DNA of 64,000 bases from Phytophthora quininea (Eukaryota > Oomycota > Peronosporomycetes > Peronosporales > Peronosporaceae). Below, piece by piece: positions 11,976-23,125 of this stretch (position 1 is the first letter of the stretch; every line of letters begins with the position of its first letter). The translations under genes and the position numbers were made by a program. The stretch covers positions 124,001 through 188,000 of the forward strand of contig JAAVTG010000783.1 in assembly GCA_011947345.1 (NCBI GenBank), written 5' to 3'. The notes beneath the pieces are model-generated. The model worked only from the letters and a program-made list of their open reading frames with translations, had not been told where the DNA came from and did not search any database.

Positions 11976-12030
11976 TCACATCGCGCAGCAGCTCATATCG
12001 ATGCTGCTGCGTGATGTGATTCATGCCGCC
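11965..12030. repeat. Long inverted repeat (28-bp arms, 10-bp loop)
   Basis: Left arm 11965-11992 (begins GGCGGCATGAATCACATC) and right arm 12003-12030 are reverse complements with a single mismatch. The loop is 11993-12002. The structure could extrude as a cruciform or fold as an RNA hairpin. It may be two head-to-head transposon ends or a small MITE remnant. Confidence 0.85.
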
Positions 12031-12305
12031 TATCGATGGTCCACCCCATCAGTCGTTACGCCCTTGGTGTGTGGGTGTGACGAACAAGACCCCGTTGAGA
12101 CCGCATCACCTGGTTCAACCAAGTCGGGTGGCCATTGTCGATGCCGCTCCTTTGGTGGTTGAAGGTTATCAATTCTCTGTTGCTAACAAATAGACTCCTG
12201 AGGTCGCGTGCCTTACACGCTTTGGTATATCTTATTGTTGTGTCTTGAGACCTTGAAACATCCTTGCTCTGTGAGCGATCGTGGTGCTGTAACTTCCTCC
12301 TATAC

Positions 12306-12750
12306 ACGTGAGAGGTCACCAATCCCATGCGGTGGTGTTAGATACCTCATGTACACGCGGAGGGTTCACCAGGCCCTACGCGCGTCGGTGGAAGAGCCCC
12401 AGGGATATCTTGAGAACTCGACGGGGCCACCAGGTCCGCCGTGCCTTTGGTGTTGGAGCTGAAACGCCAGAGGGATCACCAAATCCTCCTCGCCTTGGTG
12501 GAAAATCTTCGAGTGCATGGGGTCACCGGTCCCATGCGCTTTGGTGCTTGTGCTGAGGATTGACGGGTCACCAGGTCCGTCGCGCCTTTGGTAGGGAAAT
12601 CATTGACACACGAGAGGGTTACCGGTCCTCCCGAGCGTTGACGGTTCTTGATCTTAAATGGGAAGGGTCTGCCAAGTCCAGCGCGCCTTGGGGTTAAATT
12701 TTGAGCACACAGGGGTTACCAAGCCCTTGCATGCTGCAGTGAGGGATTGA
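12306..12750. repeat. Degenerate ~50-bp tandem array, about nine copies
   Basis: Each unit has a GGGTCACC-like core followed by AGGTCC, about 5 bp, and GCGCCTTTGGTG. Cores end at 12320, 12370, 12431, 12480, 12527, 12572, 12623, 12673 and 12720, so spacing is 45-61 bp. Units are diverged (roughly 60-80% alike by eye), so the array is old. The core and the TTGGTG end are partly complementary, giving each unit a weak stem. Confidence 0.75.
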
Positions 12751-13838
12751 GTTCTTGTGGACTATCGCCCAGCACGTCGCCGCTTCGTACGAGACGCCAG
12801 GAACTCCTTCTCCTCCCATGCTCGGCCCCACGCGGGGGCTTCGCGTTCAAGAAGGGGGGTCCTCCGAAGAGGCTCTGAAGAAGATCTTGCATCCGATTGT
12901 GCTCGTCGAGCACTGCTCGAAGGCCGTAGATTGCGAAGTGTCGATGCCGCTCCTGTGACAGGCTTTTGCAAATCGAGCATTTTCATCAACTCTTTTTGAG
13001 GTCGGACCATTGCGATTTTTAAAATATTTATCTGCGGCATCAGCCCAGCGGCGCCCCGGCCACTTGCAGCTTGATCTGCGCTATCCCTCACCTGTGGCTG
13101 GTGAAGCGATTGCGGCGTGTCTCGGCGCGGGATGGAATGGCCGAACAATCGCTCTTTAACACTCTTTGCGTTTGAAATTCACGGCTCGAGCGCCTGGCAG
13201 ACCAAAAGACGTGGTGATACTTGTCCTGCCGCCACAAACTCGAGGACGTTAGCTGACTATCGCTGTGTAGCTTTTCCGGAGCGACCGGCAAAATGGTACA
13301 TGGTATCCTCAGGGTGGCGACAGGCTCGAAGCGAAACCTTTGCTGGGACGCCGATCTGCCGTCGCTTGCCGGGAGTCAGCACCTTTCTGCAGCTCCAGCG
13401 GAAACCTACTACTGCAGCTGGAGCCAGGCACCTGGCCCAAAACTGTCTTGAATAAGATCAGTCCTCGACGCAGTAGCAGAACTGTTCTCCGCTTCCAGCA
13501 TGTCGTCAACGTGGTCGCTTCAGCTGTATCTGTCCCTTCTATGCTCGAATATGTCGCTTTTCCGCCTAATTCTTTGCCTAATTCGTTTCGAGACATTCCA
13601 CACTTGCGTCTACTATCGAGAAGATCTGATTCGGCGCAGATGTTAACTTGCTCAACGTATATGGTCCATTTTAGCGACGATTTCGAGGCCACACCAAAAG
13701 GCCGCACCTGCCATCTTCCGTCCGCATTTCTCCATCTGCTGGGCTGAGCCACTTGCAGACTTTTTGACTGAGTGGCACCGACCTCGCGTGCAAAGGAAGT
13801 TCACTCGCGTCTCTACTGCTGGGGAGGGCGCCTTCGCC
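12751..13838. other. Intergenic sequence without a supportable gene
   Basis: Only overlapping frames on both strands are seen, none with a recognisable motif or consistent codon use. A 14-bp string (GTCGATGCCGCTCC) found upstream of the tandem array near 12137 recurs near 12942, which suggests shared repeat ancestry. The last ~100 bp must contain the promoter of the myosin gene. Confidence 0.4.
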
Positions 13839-16800
13839 ATGGACGTGGGCACCGAGGTGTGGGTCAGGACCAAGGACGCCGCCGTCTGGGCGCCGGGCCA
13901 GGTCGTGGACTGCCAGCTCAGCGGCCTCGTGCATGTGCGCCGCCACGGCTCGGGCGACGTCGTCTCGCGTACGTGTTGCTCTTTGCGAATCTCCAGCCGT
14001 GGCCTATCCTATTCGGTACTAACCTCTGTCTCATTGCGATTGTCGAGCAGGCCGCTACCCAGGCTTTGAGAACGAGCTGTGTCTGCGCAACCAAGGCGTG
14101 ACCTTCGCCGCCATGTCGAGCCTCACAAGCCTCGAGCACCTCCACGAGGCAGCGCTACTACAGGCGCTCAGCGAGCGCTTCTCCAGGACAGGATCTACAC
14201 GTCCATTGGGGACATTCTGGTGGCTCTAAACCCTCTGAAGCCACTACCAGAACTCTACTCAGACGGCCAACTGGACGCCTACAAGCAGGTTATGATGCCG
14301 TCAGAGACGACTCCGCAGCAAGAACTGCCGCCCCATGTCTTTGCTATCGGAGGCAAGGCCTTTGGAGGCCTATTGAAGCCGGAGAGATGCAACCAGAGCA
14401 TTCTCGTGAGCGGAGAGAGCGGCAGCGGCAAGACCGAGTCCACCAAGTTCCTCATGCAGTTTCTGACCAGTGTGGGCAGAGATCAGTCCAGGACGGACAA
14501 GGAAGGCAGCGGCGCCGTCGAGATCGGCCGCAGAATCCTGCAGACGAACCCGATTCTGGAGAGTTTTGGCAACGCGCAAACTATCCGGAACGACAATTCG
14601 AGCAGATTCGGCAAATTCATCAAGATCCAGTTCGGAAGCAACAATGAGATCGTCGGCGCGCAGATAGTCAGCTACTTGCTCGAGAAGGTGCGACTGCTGC
14701 ACCAGAACCCGGAGGAACGCAGCTTTCATATTTTCTACGAGCTGCTGGAAGGTGGAGATAAGGAACTGTTAGATACGTTGGGATTAAAGAAGGGTGGTAA
14801 GTATGAGCTGCTCAACTCCTACGGCCCGAATTTCGGCCGCAGAGGAGGTGTGGCAGACAAGTACGCACAGCTGTACGTGCAGACTGTGCGAGCATTCGAA
14901 GACACGGGCGTGGGAGAACAAGAGCGACTCGATATCTTCAAGGTTCTCGCGGCGCTGTTGCATCTTGGAAATGTCCATTTTCAATCCATTGGCGGACAGG
15001 ACGATGCTACTGCTGCCACGGAGACCTCGCGCTTCCATCTAAGAAAAGGTGCGGAATTGATGGGAGTAAATGTCGACAAGCTGGAGGCGCTGCTGACTAG
15101 TCGAGAGATGAAGGCCGGGGCGGAGATCATGGTTATTAATCACAGCCCGGAGCAGTCCAAGGACATTTGTCGATCGCTAGCCAAAGCCATTTACGGCCGT
15201 TTGTTCACGTGGCTTGTGCGTCGACTAAGCGATGGGATCAACTATTATGACTCAGCCATGTCAATTTCTGATGAGGATGAGGAGTTGGCCACCATCGGCA
15301 TTCTGGACATCTTTGGGTTTGAAAGCTTGAACCGGAATGGCTTTGAACAACTGTGCATCAATTACGCGAACGAACGACTGCAAGAACAGTTCAACGAGTT
15401 TGTATTCGTGCGGGAGCAGCAGGTATACATCGCTGAGGGTATCGACTGGACAAACATCTCCTATCCGAGCAACGAAGCGTGTCTGACACTCTTCGATGAC
15501 AAAAGCAATGGGTTGTTCTCGTTGCTGGACCAGGAATGTCTGATGCCCAAGGGTTCCAACCAGGCCTTGAGCACCAAGTATTATCGTTACCACGGTGGCA
15601 ATTCTGCCGAAACGATGGGCCATCATCAACAACCGCAACTGGCGCAAAGCACGCTGCCATTGCTAATGTCATCATTCAGTCGGTACTTGCAGCGAGCCGG
15701 ATCGCAAGACGAAGAACACTTTGACCAGGACCGCAAGACACACCCCTTCTCTGCTTCCAAAATGGAGCGCGTGAATCACCAATTTGTGGTCCATCACTTT
15801 GCTGGACGTGTACGCTACAATGTCGAGCAGTTTGTGGAGAAAAACACGGACGCACTTCCTACTGATGCAAGTTTGATTCTGGGCTCCTCCAGCAACGAGG
15901 TAGTGGTGGCGATTGGATCTGACGAAAATAAGGACACCCCAGCAACGATAATGCGACGACCGGACGGAGACGGTACTCCATGCTACGTGCACCAAGCGTA
16001 TCAGCGCAGTTCAAGAGCCAACTGGATAGTCTTATTACTCAGATTGGTCGTACAGAAGCACACTATGTCCGTTGCCTCAAGCCCAATGAACTAAAGAAAC
16101 CAGCCATATTCGATCGCGAAAGGATGGTGGAACAGATGCGCTCTGTCGGTTTACTCGAGGCAGTTCGGATCGCACGTCATGGGTATTCTGTTCGGCTCAC
16201 ACATGCAAACTTCGTTGAACACTTCTTGGGCTTTCGATGTTTGCTAAGTGTTCGCGACCGAGACACGAAGATGAATGATCACGATTTGGCACAAGCTTTG
16301 GTGCATTCGTTGATGGACAAATTGCTGCTAGAAGATGGAGTCGAGCGTGAACAGAAGAACTCCAGCGCCTTGACTGCCGTCACGGACGATGGTAGTGGTA
16401 CGGCATTCGAAAACGACCCACGCCGCAAAGACGCACAAGTTGGCAAGACGCTGGTGTTTTGCAAGTCAACGACTTACAATCGCTTCTCCCGCTTTCGCCT
16501 CGAGCTGCGGAACAGTACTGCTGTTGTGTTGCAGAAGCACTACCGTGGATATCGCCGTCGAGTTCTGTTTCTGCAAATGCGTGGGTTTGTTATTCGCGTG
16601 CAGACGATTGTCCGAGGATTTATTGCAAGGAGACGTGTGGACAAACTACGCCAGCTTTGTCGTGAACATGCAGCAACGCAAATCCAGACCCACTTCAGAC
16701 GCTGGGTTGCTCAAAGAAAGCTAGCTGAAATGCTAAAGCACAAGCGTCAGATGGCCGCGGCTGTTGTCATTCAGTCGCACTGCAGACGCCTGCTAGCTCA

Positions 16801-18640
16801 TCGCAAATTTGCTGAGATTATGAAGGCGAAGCGACAACTTGCTGCTGCCGTGTGTATTCAGGCACACTGTAGACGTTGGTTGGCTCAACGCAGACGGAAA
16901 GAGCTGCAGCTACTGAAGCTCCAGCTATCGTCAGTGGTCCGGATACAAACCCAGTGTCGACGCTGGTTAGCTCAGCGGAAACGACAAGCATTGCTAAACC
17001 ATCGCCTTCAGGTGTCGGCCATGACCCGAATTCAAGCACAATGTAGACGCTGGTTGGCCCAGCAAAAGCGGAAGGTGTTGCTGAAGAGAAACGTGAGCTG
17101 GCCGCAGCAATTGTTATCCAACGACACAGCAAACGATGGCTTGATGAGAATCGCAGTCTGGCAGCGAAAGTTCAGCAGTTCCGTTTGGCAAAAGCTTTCG
17201 GTAAGTTCCGTGCTGCTGTACTAGTATCCGAGGCCAAAGTAGAGATGGAGCCTGCTCCAAGCGATGATTCATTGGCCAGTCGAGCGAAGCGACGAGCCAC
17301 CAGTTCCGTTGGTCTTGCAGTGACCCAGTCGAGCTCAGAGCAGGAAGACAGCTCTGCTAGCGACGACAGGATGGAGCTTCCGCTTCGTGTCTCGACTCCC
17401 ACGCTTCGTCGAACGCACAGCAGGCCGCGCAATCGTGCCAGCAGTAAGCAGCGCACTCGAGCAAATAGCAGCCATGTTGATAACCGCAACTCCATGCTGG
17501 AGAACGAGATCTTGCGGCTGCAGCAAATGCTCATGGAGCAGCAGAGTACCCGCCCACCGCGAGACCAACGACGCCGCTCATCGACCATCTCTCGTCCTCC
17601 CCGCAGCGCCCCACTAGATTTGTATCAGGACCAGCCTCCACGCGCTCGTCAAGGCAACCGACGGTATTCGCTGGACGGCACTTTGTCCGATGAAGAGATG
17701 GATGACGAAGTATCTCTGCTGCCTCCACGTCGTGCCCGAAGTGTGGTGCCAGGACAACAAGTTGACCACGTCTCGATGCTCTCGCAGAAGATTGAGGAGC
17801 TGGACGCCAAGTGCAAGTTTCTGGAGCAGCTCGTGGCTCGGAAGAATTACGAAGAGGCTTCGCGAGAATCCTTCCTGTACGGAAGAGGATCGATGGGCGG
17901 AGGGCGAGAGCGCTTATCTTCCGCAGACGGATCCTTGTACGGGGAGACATTCCTCCGAGTGAGGCAGGCTCTGACGTCGACTCGATCATCTTCAACATCC
18001 AAAACCAGATGAGCATGCTCCGCCAGTCCATCGCAGTGAAGGAACAGGTGCTCCAATCGTCTCGCAAATCCCATGCCATGTCGATTTCGTCAAGTGGACG
18101 GCCGACGCGGTCCTCATCCGCCGCGTCAACGACGTCGTTTCCTTACGGTGAAGCTCCTCTAAGCATGCCATCGCTGCCGTTATCCGAGTCGCAGCTATCT
18201 GCTGGCGGATCTTCGCGTGGCCCTCGCAGCGGCGGCGGTAGCTCTCTGGGGCTCCACCCACACCGACGTCTTCAGTGGCGTCGTCGTTTTATCAAAATCC
18301 ACCGCGCTCGTCGCCAGCGCATTTTGGAGGTCGTGGGATGCCGCGCATCGTCAAGTGGGCGCGCTCCACGAACTGCTATGAGTGCGAGGAGCCGTTTAAT
18401 TTGTTTGTGCGGCGCCACCACTGCCGTATGTGCGGCAATTCCTTCTGCCATGAGCATTCCAGCCGACGTGTGTCAGTGTTCGGCATCGGCTTCGACGACG
18501 AACCTGTGCGCGTGTGCGACAACTGCTTCGCCGAGTATTACGCTGCATCACAGGAACCGCTCACGCCGCAGTATCCGTCGCAGTACAACGACTTCAGCTC
18601 AGGCCCGCTGTCCGCCTCATCTCGCTTCAGCGGCATCTAG
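13839..18640 (+). CDS. Unconventional myosin with IQ neck and C-terminal FYVE finger
   Basis: Exon 1 (13839-13968) joins 14051-18640 across an 82-nt intron. After five one-base restorations (near 14182, 15990, 17093, 17957, 18253) the gene is exactly 1575 codons. An SH3-like N-terminus (GTEVWVRTKDAAVW) is followed by the motor: P-loop GESGSGKTES, switch I NDNSSRFGKF, switch II DIFGFES, and actin-region HYVRCLKPN. About eight IQ motifs lie at 16500-17180 (for example VVRIQTQCRRWLAQRKR), implying several calmodulin-type light chains. A Ser/Arg-rich tail has short coiled coils (ENEILRLQQMLMEQQ). The last ~65 residues are a FYVE finger with RRHHCRMCG and VRVCDNC, though the usual WxxD reads WARS. 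FYVE domains bind PI3P, so it is probably an endosomal motor. Stramenopile myosins with lipid-binding tails are known; I cannot assign the class. Confidence 0.9.
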
Positions 18641-18852
18641 TTTTCGCCACGTATTGGCGTGGTCGTAGTAAGTAGTTTAGGTTGTTTTTGCCAAGGTAGA
18701 GTTCTTTTGCCAAGGCCCATTCTCGGGCCAACGTAGGTTTGTCATAAATTGCTGTTCTTTCCCACACATACTTCTTCTTTAGCTAGTTCGCTACATCAAA
18801 TTGAGCATCTTTTTGATGTCCTTGTCTTCGCGAATCCTCTGCTTTCGGCCGG

Positions 18853-21800
18853 TTAGACGACTTTGGTCTTTTTGTCGGCTTCGGCCGAGCGAAATTGCCT
18901 CATGGCGTCCATGTCTCGCTTCTCCTGCCGATTCCGGACGAACCAGAAGCTCTTGGCGTCTTGACGTCGCTCAGTTGCTTCCGCCTCGCGGATTCTCACA
19001 GCGGCAGCAATTTGTAGCTGCTCCCTCTCTTGTGCTTCGATACTACTCGCAACAACAGCCCGCGCAGCTCGCCGCATGAGCGCTCCAGACTGGGCCACGA
19101 ATGCGGTCTCGAACTTACGAGTGAGTTTGCGGCGTCTTGATGTGTGTCGTTGACTCTCCAGCACCTCTCGCGCATGGAGCTGCTCGACCTCGCGCTCGTA
19201 TCGCATGCGTTGCAGCTTGACATCAACGTCCAATTTCATGTTAGCCACTTGCGTCGCTCGCTCGCGTTGCTGCATGCGTCGATCCACTATGAGTGCCTCT
19301 ATGGCTCGCTCATTCTCTTCGCGCAGATCTCGAACATGACATTCGCGCTCTTGTTGCTCTTGGTAGCGCATGTCTTCGATGCATACGCTCTTCGGTTTAC
19401 CCACTCGATTAACCAGTATTTGATGTCGACTGCTTCCTTGATTTGGCGTGGAAGGTGTTGACGTTCGTGGTGGAGTAGGTACAACAGGCACTGAGGTGCT
19501 TTGGGCGCCAACTCGATCACTTCGATGACGCTCTACTTCGGATGGCAGCTCGGATACTACCACGTGAAGTGGTACTGCAACTTCGCCATTGACAATCGAT
19601 CGCTGGGGCTGTGGAGGTCTAGGAAACACTCGAGGTGGTCCGCGTGGTTTGCGATCAGGAACGCGAACAGGCTCCGGAGACACTTGCGGCTCTCTGGGCG
19701 GAAATTGTTGTACATGCAGATCCGGCGGCGCTTTCGATAGGACGATGGCCTGAGGTGTGTGTTGTTTGTGAGCAACAGCTCTCATCGTCTCGAGTTTCGT
19801 CTCAGTGTTCAACCACCAGCGGGATGGGAATTCGTCCTGAAGCCACACTAGAGACTCACTGAGAATCGCATTGATTTCTTCCAGCTCAGCGGCCTGGCTC
19901 AATGCCCACTGCAAAAGCGAAGCTGATTAGTTTGAAAACACGGAGACGCCGTCCGACATCGAGCCTTACCTGATGGTGACGAAAAGCAGCCCCAACAAGA
20001 GCCTCCAACGAAAACATTCGAGCGTAAGTTTTCGTGACGGGGTCAAACGTCTTGCAAAGCAGCACCAAAGCTCGTTTTCTTGCCTCCTCGATAGATTCAA
20101 ACGTCAGTCGCACAAAGGACGTCGTGTCAGCCCCAATCTGCGTCTGCACTAGCTGCCATTTTCGCGTCGATTTGCGCATCAGGAATCGATGAAAGAGGTC
20201 CATCACTTTTGTAGCTGAGTCGACGACTTGTTGGCACAGGGTAAAAGCTCGGAATGGATTCATCTGGGCGAACATTTCGCCCACCGGCGGCTGTGTATCA
20301 ACCAGCATAAGCTCCCGTTCCAGAAGTGTGGCTTCGGCTTGCACGCCGTCCACAAGTAGCAAGGACGCTGCATCTTCAGAACGAGACGTCATGCTCTCTT
20401 CCTCTGCGGTTGGAGCGCCAGGCATCCACACAGGCAAATAGGCACTGCATCGCTGGCTGGACCAGAGCTCTATCTTCGTTGAGCTGATGTGTGCAGAAGA
20501 CACAGAACTTTGTTGAATTTGGGAAGCAGAATCGAGCGCTCATCTCGACTGGCATTGTAAAGCAAAAGTTGTCCCGGATTCAATGTGAGCTCTACATGCG
20601 CTTCCGGGTTCATTCGACAGTGAAGACGATGCTCGGAACACCGATGTTGGGCTACTGTTGCCTGTATTGCCGGCCATCCATCCACGAGAGCATGATATAC
20701 ATTTGCCTCCATGAAGAGCGTACGAGAGTTAATACTTGCTCCTACGAGCATGCAAGCACGAAGTATATCTAAGCGGCGGCGAAAACCGATGCGAAAGCGC
20801 CACCATCGTTGAAGACACACAAGCGCCCGCGCGATCGTGACCTCAAGTGCATTACGCTTTGAGTAGCAGCGCGAGGCACGCCACACCGACTGGATTAATA
20901 GAGTTGCATTTAACCGTCTTGCATCCTCATATGGCAGCGCAAAAGCCTTTGCTGGTCCAACCGAGCACATCGAGACAGCGCGATCTAGACTTGCAACGAT
21001 GTGCAAGTACATGTCGATAGTCCACGGAATGAACACTTTCATCTTTGGGTAGGTGCTCGATTGCGGTGACGAGGAAGCATGTAGCTGCATAGCTAACATA
21101 GCTGACAACTTCTTACGCTCCCACCGAGCTGGTGCATGGCCCCGCGCACGGATTTTTGCAGTCGTCAATGAAAAGCGTGCGCCGTTGGCCTGTTGCTGAC
21201 GCTTCTGCTGTTGTTTTACGCAAGCAGTTAGAATTTTCCGATTGCAAACCACTAGTCGTTGGCAAACTTCTCGTTTTGTCTGAGCAAGGTGGACCATGAC
21301 AGCGCGAGATTGGAGCTTCGCTACTCTCGACGGGTTGGTGTCTCCGATTGTCGTAGTTTGTCGATACTGTCCCTGAATAGTTGCAATACGCTCGAGGTCC
21401 TGCTGCAAGAATTGCTTCTCTGCAACAAGCAGTCGGTTTTCGGTCTCAGCGTCGCTAGATAAAGCTCGTATCAATGCTGGACAGCTCGGTGAATTGTCAA
21501 CCTTGGGCGGTTGCCAACTCTGCGAGCCTCCATCAAGTGTCGACTGCGCGTTTCGGTCCAACCGCAAAGTCGATAGCCCTCGTCTTCTTCACGTTGAAGC
21601 CGCGCTGCCACTTGCTGGCGTTCTGAAGGTACTGTTGACACCGTAGAGGTGTCTGTCGGGGTCTTAGCAATACGAACGACATTCGAGTTTAGTTTCGGTC
21701 CACGTAAAACACTGATCCCGGAAACAGCACATCGCTCTTGAAGAAGCTGAGTGCGGTCTTCGCGAGGTAGACTCATAAGAAACGGATCTCGACGCGCAAC

Positions 21801-23067
21801 CCGCGCAGCTAACGTTAGCAACTCTTGCTCAAATTCTGGCGTGTAGTAAATCAAAATCTCTTGCTGGTCTCGGAGAAGTTGTCTTGTACGTCGAGCATGT
21901 CGTTGGTAAACCAACTGACACCAGAAGCGAATTTTCTTGATTGCAATAGCGCGCTTCTTAGCTTGGAAATGGACACGCCATCGACGCACCATCGGCAGCA
22001 TTTTTCGAATGCGCGACGAGCAAGTGGAGACAGCAGACCATGCCCTGCCGCGACGGAAGCCATCAACAGCTTTGACTCGCCATTTGCTGCCACCAGTTCG
22101 CAAATATGGCGCCGGATTAATTGCCGAAGTAGAAATCCCCGGATGTGCTTCTGTACAAGAACGATGAGGCTACGAACATTGCGAAAGCGCGGGAAGTTGG
22201 CGCGCCGCGAGAGGTAACCCCGTATGAGCTTTTGTGCACGCACGCTCGGACTGTTTTGTGCGAATAATCTCGCAACGATGGCCGCTGTTTCATCTGCATA
22301 GCGTAACGCGTCGTCATCGGTCTCAAATTCGAGCGGCATGTAAAATCTCGTGATACTTAGCCGCGGAGCTTGGGCGCCAAATCGAGCGGTGGGACGAGCA
22401 TGCTGAATGATTTCTTGATCTGTTGTCACGAAACTATCCAGGGCTTTTAAAAAGGGAGCTTGTTGACGACGAAGCTGCGTGCATTCCTGAGAGCCATGAG
22501 GGGATTATTAGACAAGGTAAGCCAAAGCAGCGAGGTTGCACACGCCTGTAGCCCTTCAACATCCGTCCAAGAGCTCAATAAGTTTTGAGATAGAAAGCAC
22601 AGTGTAAGGCAGCGAAACTGTGACCAGAAATCGGCGTCGGGCAGATTGGCGATCTGGTTTTGTGCTGCATTGAGCACACGGAGTGTCCGACCCATTCCAA
22701 CGATCGGTTCCAAGTCTGTCAGCGCGTTCTGCTGCAAGTTGAGCACCACTACGAAATCAAAGCCACCGGAAGTGAAGATGGAGAGGTCGGCCATGGCTTC
22801 GCTCACACGCTGCACTACTCGAAGTTGCCACTCCCATTCGTCTGCGCCGTCCCCAACGTCTTCTTCGTCCGCTTTAATCTCTGGGTTTGTATCGTCTTCG
22901 CCCCATCCTGTCATTTCGTTGCTCATACCGACTTGGTCCATCTCAACAACGACTTCCAGCGCCTCGCCGACAATAATGGCTGTCTCTTTCGCAGCTTGAG
23001 GCTTATCTGCTGATAGATCAACAGCGGCAACCACCTCATTGTTTGAAGACTCCTCAGACAGTGTCAT
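18853..23067 (-). CDS. LRRIQ3-like leucine-rich-repeat and IQ protein (cilium/flagellum-associated)
   Basis: Exons 19970-23067 and 18853-19908 are joined by a 61-nt phase-0 intron. Four one-base restorations, at T or A runs near 22450, 22003, 21555 and 20490, give 1386 codons. An acidic N-terminus precedes leucine-rich repeats (VVVLNLQQNALTDLEPI, then LRVLNAAQNQIANLP). The LRRIQ3 hallmark follows: LKALDSFVTTDQEIIQHARP, then FAQNSPSVRAQKLIRGYLSRR, an IQ motif. Further IQ-like helices and a long Arg/Glu/Gln coiled-coil C-terminus complete it. The animal relative is about half as long, so the C-terminal expansion is notable. Animal LRRIQ3 is expressed in ciliated and sperm cells; a role in zoospore flagella is inference. 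The start at 23067 is only 58 bp past the stop of the upstream gene. Confidence 0.75.
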
Positions 23068-23125
23068 GTTTCGAGACACCTTAATCTTCCGAGCTGGAAT
23101 GGGGTCCGTTACTGTGAATCTAACT

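Noticed and set aside
12306..12750. CRISPR-like array
   Set aside because: Repeats are diverged, spacers are not unique sequences of equal length, and the genome is eukaryotic.
12716..13148. Retrotransposon gag gene on the minus strand
   Set aside because: The frame is short, the zinc knuckle is absent, and both strands are equally open, which reflects composition.
16389..17132. Frames overlapping the myosin neck on both strands
   Set aside because: Shadows of the repetitive IQ-motif coding sequence.
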